Shown one piece after another: positions 14,309 to 18,597 of a stretch of DNA of 18,597 nucleotides (position 1 is the first letter of the stretch; the number at the start of each line of letters is the position of its first letter). A model generated the notes under the pieces. That model did no database searches, was not told the DNA's origin, and saw nothing but the letters and a program-made list of their open reading frames with translations. This DNA comes from Bryobacteraceae bacterium. Its GTDB lineage: Bacteria > Acidobacteriota > Terriglobia > Bryobacterales > Bryobacteraceae. The translations under genes were made by a program, and so were the position numbers. The stretch covers positions 1 to 18,597 of the forward strand of contig JAICMB010000008.1 in the NCBI GenBank assembly GCA_025929455.1, in the 5' to 3' direction.

Positions 14309-15169
14309 CTAAAACCGGCAGCGGTCCCAGGCTTCGATGAAGTCCTTGCCGCTAATGCGTATGGTGCGCGGGCCGACGATTTCCGCCCCGGGGCGCAGAG
14401 CGGCATCGGGTGTCAAGGCGTTGCGGGTGGTGTATTCGGTTTGAAACGTGACGGGGCCGTCGATGCGATAGGGACGGATGCTTCCGATGCGCGCGATCGA
14501 AGCCTTCGCACGGTCATGAATCAACTGCCGCGCGGCATTCGCCGGGAGCGAGATGCAGGCGTAATTATCGATGCCGTTTTTCACGACGGCGAGTTCCGCG
14601 TCCGGAACGATCGCGTGCAACTGGTCCGCGGCGGCCTGATCGCCGCTCAGGAAGATTACGGGTATATGAAACCATCCTGCCAGCGCAGCGCGCGTTTCGA
14701 TCTCGCCCACCGGCGCGCCGTTCATGAGCATGGTTTGAATCCCGAGGGAACTATAGCTGTGCGCCATCACGCCGCCGCGCGTGCCGGCTCGCGCATGTTG
14801 GCCGACGAACGCCACCGCCTCGAAGCCGCGATCGAGCAGCATGTGACGCGGCAGGCCGCCCATGATGAGCTTGGCGCGCGGGTCCGTAATGGTCAGCGCC
14901 GAAAGCGAGCGGCTGCCGTCGTGACCGTCCCAGACGAACACCTCGGTGGCGCCGCCGTCATAAAAGCCGGCGACTGCCGCATTCACCTCGCCCGCCAGCA
15001 GTTGCCGCATCTCGGCGCTTTCCGGATTGGTCTGTTCCTGCCGGCAGACGCCCGCGACTCCTTCGGCGTCCGTAATGATGAAGACGCGCTTTTGCGCGAA
15101 TGCCGCCGCGATCGCAGCGGCAGCCGCGATGAGGAATTTAATCCAACGCTTTCCAGTTAAGGGTTTCAT
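14309..15169 (-). CDS. Exported M55-family D-aminopeptidase (DppA-like)
   Basis: The predicted protein has 286 residues. The family core is clear. FIITDAEGVAGV carries the metal ligands Asp34 and Glu36, VWDGHDGSRS carries His83, FVGQHARAGT carries His125, and GAPVGEIETRAALAG carries a Glu near 157, followed by IFLSGDQAAADQL. Together these match the zinc site order of DppA, which removes N-terminal D-amino acids from peptides. Unlike the cytoplasmic Bacillus enzyme, this one begins with a basic segment and a hydrophobic run (RWIKFLIAAAAAIAAAFAQ), so it should be exported. The ATG at 15169 lies inside the GH20-like gene (32-base overlap), with GGAG four bases upstream, which implies coupled expression. 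The pairing suggests action on D-amino-acid-containing peptides next to amino sugars, as in peptidoglycan fragments; that is inference. Confidence 0.9.
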   Translation of the reverse strand: MKPLTGKRWIKFLIAAAAAIAAAFAQKRVFIITDAEGVAGVCRQEQTNPESAEMRQLLAGEVNAAVAGFYDGGATEVFVWDGHDGSRSLSALTITDPRAKLIMGGLPRHMLLDRGFEAVAFVGQHARAGTRGGVMAHSYSSLGIQTMLMNGAPVGEIETRAALAGWFHIPVIFLSGDQAAADQLHAIVPDAELAVVKNGIDNYACISLPANAARQLIHDRAKASIARIGSIRPYRIDGPVTFQTEYTTRNALTPDAALRPGAEIVGPRTIRISGKDFIEAWDRCRF

Positions 15170-17408
15170 GGCGCTCCGGAAGATTATGACTGCGCGCGTA
15201 CGCGTTGCGCGTGGTCTGGACGCGTGCGTACCAGTCGTCCATCGGCAGCAGCAACTCGCGATACACGAGATAGCTCATGTCTACGGTGCGATCCGGCAGA
15301 TGGTCCTTCACATCATCCAACTGATGTAGAAAGCGCCGGCCGTTCGCTTCCGCGACGCGCGGGTACCACGATTTGTACCAGACCGCGGTCGTATCGGCGA
15401 GCACGCGGTTGCGGCGCGCGCGTGCTTCGGCGGCTGCCTTCAGTGCGGCATCGAGCGAGGCTACTGCTCGCGCGGGTTGTTGCGCGGCCGCTTCACTGGC
15501 TTGGGAAAACGCGTGATCGATCGCGTGCAGCGTGCGCAGGAAATCGAGATTTTGACGGCAAAGGTGCGCGATCGAAAGGAACACTTCCAGGTTGTAGGCG
15601 TTCTGTTGTGCGAGCCGCAGATTCTGATGAAGCAAGCCGATTAGTTCGTCATTCGTGGTCACTGCGTTTTCCGCTTCACGGACGCGCCGTGCGTTCTCGC
15701 TCGCCCACGTTCCGTTGTATGCGAGTCCGTCGCCGCGCGGCGCCTGCGGCAGCGGCACGGTCTGATCGTAGGCGGGCTTGGGCGGCTTAAAAATGCCTTC
15801 GGAATTGCCCCAGATCGGTGTTCGCGCGGTCGAATCCATTCTGTCCCAGGTGTCGGTCCAGGTCTGCGCCTGGTAGCTCATGAGCTGATACACGCGGTCC
15901 ATGTTGCGCACCGCGGGCCCGTAGAACAGCGGGTAAAACGAAGCCATTGCTTCACGCGCATCGGGCGTGACGGGATGCCAGCCCGCGGCCGCGATGGTGG
16001 CGTAGCCGAGCCAGAACGTCTCGGGGTGCAGGCCCATGTCTCCCCAACCCGCCACCAGCATGCCGATTAGATCGGACACCTTGCGCGCGGGATCGTTCGA
16101 GACCTGCGCGAACGCCTGCGGCACGCGCTGGGCGGCCTCGCGATCTGTATGCAGGCGGCGCGCGGGCGGCAGCACGAAATAATACGGGAACAGCTTCTCT
16201 TCGCCTTCCGTTGACGTGTAGATCATCTGCCGCATGCCGTGCTTGCGATAGACCGGGTCGAATACTGGCCCGTACGTCTCGCCGTTAATCAGCCACGGCG
16301 GCAGCGCGGAGATGTCGGTGGGCTTCAGCGGGTATTCACCCCAGAAAATCACCTCGCGGCCATGGTCGTGCAAATAGCCGGCCGCCTTGTTTACAAACTC
16401 CGCGAGCACTTTACCGACGGACCCTAGCTGATCCTTGCGCGCGCGTTCATTGCACTGCGCATTGTCGGCCATGCCGACGTAATACGGTTCGTCCGTCGAC
16501 AGAATGAAATACTTCACGCCGCGGTTGGCGGCGAGCAGATCGGCGTACATGCCGTTCAGCAGCTTGTACGAATCCGGATTCACCGTGCACAGCTCGTAGT
16601 TGCTGTCCGGGAACGCACGCAGGTTCGCGTACTCCGGGTGCTTCAGAATAAACGCTATGTGCGCGGGACCGTCAAGGTACGGAATCACCTGCACGTGATA
16701 GCGCAGGCCGTAGTCGGTGAGCTCCTGTAGCTGCGCCGGCGTCATCGCGTATGGCTCGACGAGAGCGGGCGCGCTGGCGTACTGGAAATGCCCCTCCAGC
16801 TTGATCGCGAAGCCGTTCACCTTAAAGAACGCGGCCTGGCGTACTGCATTTTTCAAGACGTCGAGGTGGTCTAGATGGTGCGCATCGTCCCAGTAGATAT
16901 TGCGCTGTTGCAGGTCCGGCCAGTCTTCGATAGTGCCCTCGGGCAGCAGCAACGCCGCACCCTGGCGCTTAACGAGCTGCAGCAGAGTTTCGGCTCCGTA
17001 TAACAAGCCCGCGTCGGCGTTGGCCGTGATGCGAATGCGTGAGGGGGTAAGCTCCAGCCGGTATGCTTGCTCTGCGATCGCGGCGATGTTGCGGTCCTGC
17101 GGCTGCTTCGGCGCGACCGAGCCCGGCGCGATGTTCAACTCAATCGTGCGTGGCGCAGCCGTGGCCAATTGTATAGAGGAGCGCGACTTCAGATCGTCGC
17201 GCAATACTTCGAGCGCAATCGCGGACTGCGGAACTTGCGCGCCTCGCCGCACCTGCCACTCGCCCTCGAAACGAAAATCGCCGCCGGCGAGCGAAACCCG
17301 CTGCGGCAGCGGCACGACCGTGTACCCGCGCGCCGCCAGTTCCGAAACGCCCGCATGCAGAGATGCGGCGCAGACGGCGGCAAGGATGAAGATTGGGAGT
17401 TTAAGCAT
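15138..17408 (-). CDS. Exported GH20-like beta-N-acetylhexosaminidase
   Basis: The predicted protein has 756 residues. A signal peptide (MLKLPIFILAAVCAASLHA) precedes a GH20 N-terminal domain with TVVPLPQRVSL (about 30-40) and ITANADAGLLYGAETLLQL (127-145). The catalytic barrel starts near RNIYWDDAHHLD (169-180). KYFILSTDEPYY gives the Asp306-Glu307 pair where GH20 enzymes normally have a GGDE motif; these residues would orient the acetamido group and act as acid. The family removes terminal N-acetylglucosamine or N-acetylgalactosamine by substrate-assisted catalysis. Residues after about 570 form an Arg/Ala-rich, mostly helical extension (NDELIGLLHQNLRLAQQNA). The first domain's RG-x-x-x-D motif is changed, so this is a divergent member. 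It overlaps the M55 gene by 32 bases and follows the hypothetical gene by 73 bases. No Shine-Dalgarno is clear. Confidence 0.86.
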   Translation of the reverse strand: MLKLPIFILAAVCAASLHAGVSELAARGYTVVPLPQRVSLAGGDFRFEGEWQVRRGAQVPQSAIALEVLRDDLKSRSSIQLATAAPRTIELNIAPGSVAPKQPQDRNIAAIAEQAYRLELTPSRIRITANADAGLLYGAETLLQLVKRQGAALLLPEGTIEDWPDLQQRNIYWDDAHHLDHLDVLKNAVRQAAFFKVNGFAIKLEGHFQYASAPALVEPYAMTPAQLQELTDYGLRYHVQVIPYLDGPAHIAFILKHPEYANLRAFPDSNYELCTVNPDSYKLLNGMYADLLAANRGVKYFILSTDEPYYVGMADNAQCNERARKDQLGSVGKVLAEFVNKAAGYLHDHGREVIFWGEYPLKPTDISALPPWLINGETYGPVFDPVYRKHGMRQMIYTSTEGEEKLFPYYFVLPPARRLHTDREAAQRVPQAFAQVSNDPARKVSDLIGMLVAGWGDMGLHPETFWLGYATIAAAGWHPVTPDAREAMASFYPLFYGPAVRNMDRVYQLMSYQAQTWTDTWDRMDSTARTPIWGNSEGIFKPPKPAYDQTVPLPQAPRGDGLAYNGTWASENARRVREAENAVTTNDELIGLLHQNLRLAQQNAYNLEVFLSIAHLCRQNLDFLRTLHAIDHAFSQASEAAAQQPARAVASLDAALKAAAEARARRNRVLADTTAVWYKSWYPRVAEANGRRFLHQLDDVKDHLPDRTVDMSYLVYRELLLPMDDWYARVQTTRNAYARSHNLPERHETLNWKALD

Positions 17409-17430
17409 ACGCCGATTGACCCGGTGCTGA

Positions 17431-17455
17431 AGATACTATCAAACGGCAAGTATCT
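17431..17455. promoter_or_regulatory. Perfect dyad upstream of the GH20-like gene
   Basis: AGATACT (17431-17437) and AGTATCT (17449-17455) are perfect inverted 7-base arms around an 11-base spacer. The dyad lies 22 bases upstream of the GH20-like start in the 73-base gap after the preceding gene. It is AT-rich in a GC-rich context and has no T run, which fits an operator better than a terminator. No family assignment is possible. Confidence 0.45.
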
Positions 17456-17481
17456 CGCGCGCGACGGGCCCCCACCGCTGC

Positions 17482-18327
17482 TTACTGGCTGGCGCGATCC
17501 TTCGCGAACGTGACGTGCAGCGGCAGATCTTTGCCGATGGGTTGCACGAGGATGTGCAGGTCCGCGGCAAGCGGCGCAGAAACCCGTTCCGCGCCCGAGA
17601 CTTTTGGATCGAAGGTCAGCGTCAAAACGGCGGTTTGCTTCGCACCCAGTTCACGTTTGTCGAAATGCGCTTTTAACCCGGGCACCGCGGACGTGTCGAT
17701 CGAGAGCGACACCTCGCCGGGCATGCTGTTGATGACGCGAACTTCCTGCTTGGAAAGCTGCGACGAGGAGAAGTGCACTTCCGAGCGGTCCGTTTTTACA
17801 GCTTCGAGGATTTGCCGCGCGGCGGCGTTCAAGTCGCCGGGGAAGCCAGGCGGACCCGCCGCGGCGGTGCTATCGGGCCCCGGATGCATGATGCCGAACG
17901 GCGTCTTTATATCCTTCGCCTGTTCGTGATACCAGAACCATTGGCCGCCGTCGATCTTCCAGGTCGTGGTGACCGGTGCGACCACCGGCACGCGCTGCCC
18001 GCGAAAAATAAAATCGCTGTCGCAGGCGGTCGTGACGGTCGCTTTCGTAAAGTTGTCGGTGTAGCGGATCAGACGAATGTCGCACTTGCGAAACCGCGGC
18101 TTTGGCATGGCGAAGAAGTAGTCCTTGCTGTCTTCATCGACGACCTGGTCGGCGAGGCGGAATTTCCCGTCAACGTGCGCCTGATAGAAGAAGTTGACGC
18201 GCTCGCGAAGGGCCTTGTCGATCTCGGGGGGAGCGGCTTCGGAGTCGGCGGCGGGCGGTGTGGACTGGCTCCAGCCAACAGTGCAGAGCGTCAGGAACAC
18301 GCACGCAAGCGCTGGTCGGAAATACAT
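17482..18327 (-). CDS. Secreted hypothetical protein, NTF2-like plus Ig-like halves
   Basis: The predicted protein has 281 residues. A signal peptide (MYFRPALACVFLTLCTVGWS) precedes a Pro/Ala/Glu linker. Residues about 38-140 (VNFFYQAHVDGKFRLADQVV onward, then VTTTWKIDGGQWFWY) have the helix-then-sheet look of a small NTF2-like fold. Residues about 180-280 are beta-rich. VRVINSMPGEVSLSIDTSA, FDKRELGAKQTAVLTLTFDP and LHILVQPIG resemble a bacterial Ig-like or DUF1573-type sandwich. No catalytic residues are recognised and I cannot name a family. The gene is first in the minus-strand set leading to GH20 and M55, but the dyad in the following gap may separate them. No ribosome site is obvious before ATG 18327. 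Confidence 0.78.
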   Translation of the reverse strand: MYFRPALACVFLTLCTVGWSQSTPPAADSEAAPPEIDKALRERVNFFYQAHVDGKFRLADQVVDEDSKDYFFAMPKPRFRKCDIRLIRYTDNFTKATVTTACDSDFIFRGQRVPVVAPVTTTWKIDGGQWFWYHEQAKDIKTPFGIMHPGPDSTAAAGPPGFPGDLNAAARQILEAVKTDRSEVHFSSSQLSKQEVRVINSMPGEVSLSIDTSAVPGLKAHFDKRELGAKQTAVLTLTFDPKVSGAERVSAPLAADLHILVQPIGKDLPLHVTFAKDRASQ

Positions 18328-18374
18328 CGAGATCAGGTTAGCAAGACTCCGCTTCGCGACGCGCCGCGCGCCGG

Positions 18375-18380
18375 TATAAT
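18375..18380 (+). promoter_or_regulatory. -10 box of the tRNA-Arg gene
   Basis: A perfect TATAAT ends nine bases before the mature tRNA 5' end, so transcription would begin only a few bases before the tRNA. The -35 region 17 bases upstream (CTTCGC) is a poor match. Confidence 0.75.
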
Positions 18381-18389
18381 TGGTTCAGG

Positions 18390-18467
18390 GCGCCCGTAGC
18401 TCAGTCTGGATAGAGCGTTTGCCTCCGGAGCAAAAGGCCGTAGGTTCGAATCCTACCGGGCGTACCA
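18390..18467 (+). tRNA. tRNA-Arg (anticodon CCG)
   Basis: A full cloverleaf can be drawn. The acceptor stem is GCGCCCG with CGGGCGT (first pair G-U). The D stem is GCTC with GAGC around a 10-base loop. The anticodon stem is TTTGC with GCAAA enclosing CTCCGGA, so the anticodon is CCG, reading the Arg codon CGG. A 5-base variable loop follows, then the T stem GTAGG with CCTAC around TTCGAAT, the discriminator A and an encoded CCA. CGG decoding suits a GC-rich genome. The bases after it (18468-18597) show no terminator hairpin, gene or second copy of the tRNA end. Confidence 0.96.
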
Positions 18468-18597
18468 GACCTTTTCCCCGCCAATAATGGTGGAGCACGC
18501 CGCTCGTGTCAGCAGTTAACACCTAATCAGACGTTGGCCGCATTCGCAGTCCCGAGTCCGAAGCGCGCGGGTTTATATTTGTGTTGATGCGAATTCC
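18468..18597. other. Non-coding window end, nothing recognised
   Basis: This 130-base stretch has a short T run just after the tRNA and an AT-rich TTTATATTT near 18572, 8 bases before an ATG at 18587 that runs out of the window. There is too little to call a promoter or a gene. Confidence 0.4.

Noticed and set aside
14102..15160. A 352-codon plus-strand frame opposite the M55 gene
   Set aside because: It starts inside the permease, and the opposite strand carries every M55 metal-site motif.
18390..18597. tRNA 3' end as an integration site
   Set aside because: No repeat of the tRNA end, integrase or phage gene is seen in the window.

Overview
The window is GC-rich, densely coded bacterial chromosome. 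The proteins point to an Acidobacterium of the Solibacter/Bryobacter type. The hints are a lipocalin-like secreted protein built on a repeated SGTWKLNVAKSDFG motif, many exported hydrolases with a Q, A or G just after the signal peptide, and small hypothetical proteins of the kind common in that group. This placement is inference from protein style, not a marker-gene result.

Layout. (1) 1-3442, plus strand: the C-terminal half of pyruvate phosphate dikinase closed by an intrinsic terminator, a secreted two-domain lipocalin-like protein closed by a second terminator, a structured leader followed by a small exported protein with a 25-residue-period tandem repeat, and a seven-helix membrane protein. 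(2) 3439-12754, minus strand: six genes in one direction. The first five to be transcribed (GH42-like, M28-like aminopeptidase, DUF4091/GH123-like, lone Cache-type sensor domain, transglutaminase-like protein) are packed with 1-base gaps or 4-base start/stop overlaps and all carry signal peptides. A small hypothetical gene follows. (3) 12816-14195, plus strand: an APC-superfamily amino acid or amine permease, divergent from the operon. The gap between them holds a LacI-type operator-like palindrome. (4) 14309-18327, minus strand: a secreted hypothetical protein, then a GH20-like hexosaminidase overlapping an exported M55-type D-aminopeptidase. (5) 18390-18467, plus strand: tRNA-Arg(CCG) behind a perfect TATAAT box, then 130 bases with no clear gene.

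How the genes may work together. Regions 2-4 look like one nutrient-scavenging locus. Exported glycosidases related to amino-sugar and galactose-releasing families (GH20, GH123/DUF4091, GH42) sit with exported peptidases (M28-like, M55) and a transglutaminase-like Cys-His-Asp protein, and a permease sits at the centre. A glycoprotein/mucin-like or peptidoglycan-derived glycopeptide substrate would fit all the parts. The substrate is inference; the gene set and packing are visible.

No stretch over 300 bases lacks a gene. The longest gap, 2192-2423, holds a terminator and two inverted repeats. No insertion sequence, CRISPR array or prophage signature was seen.
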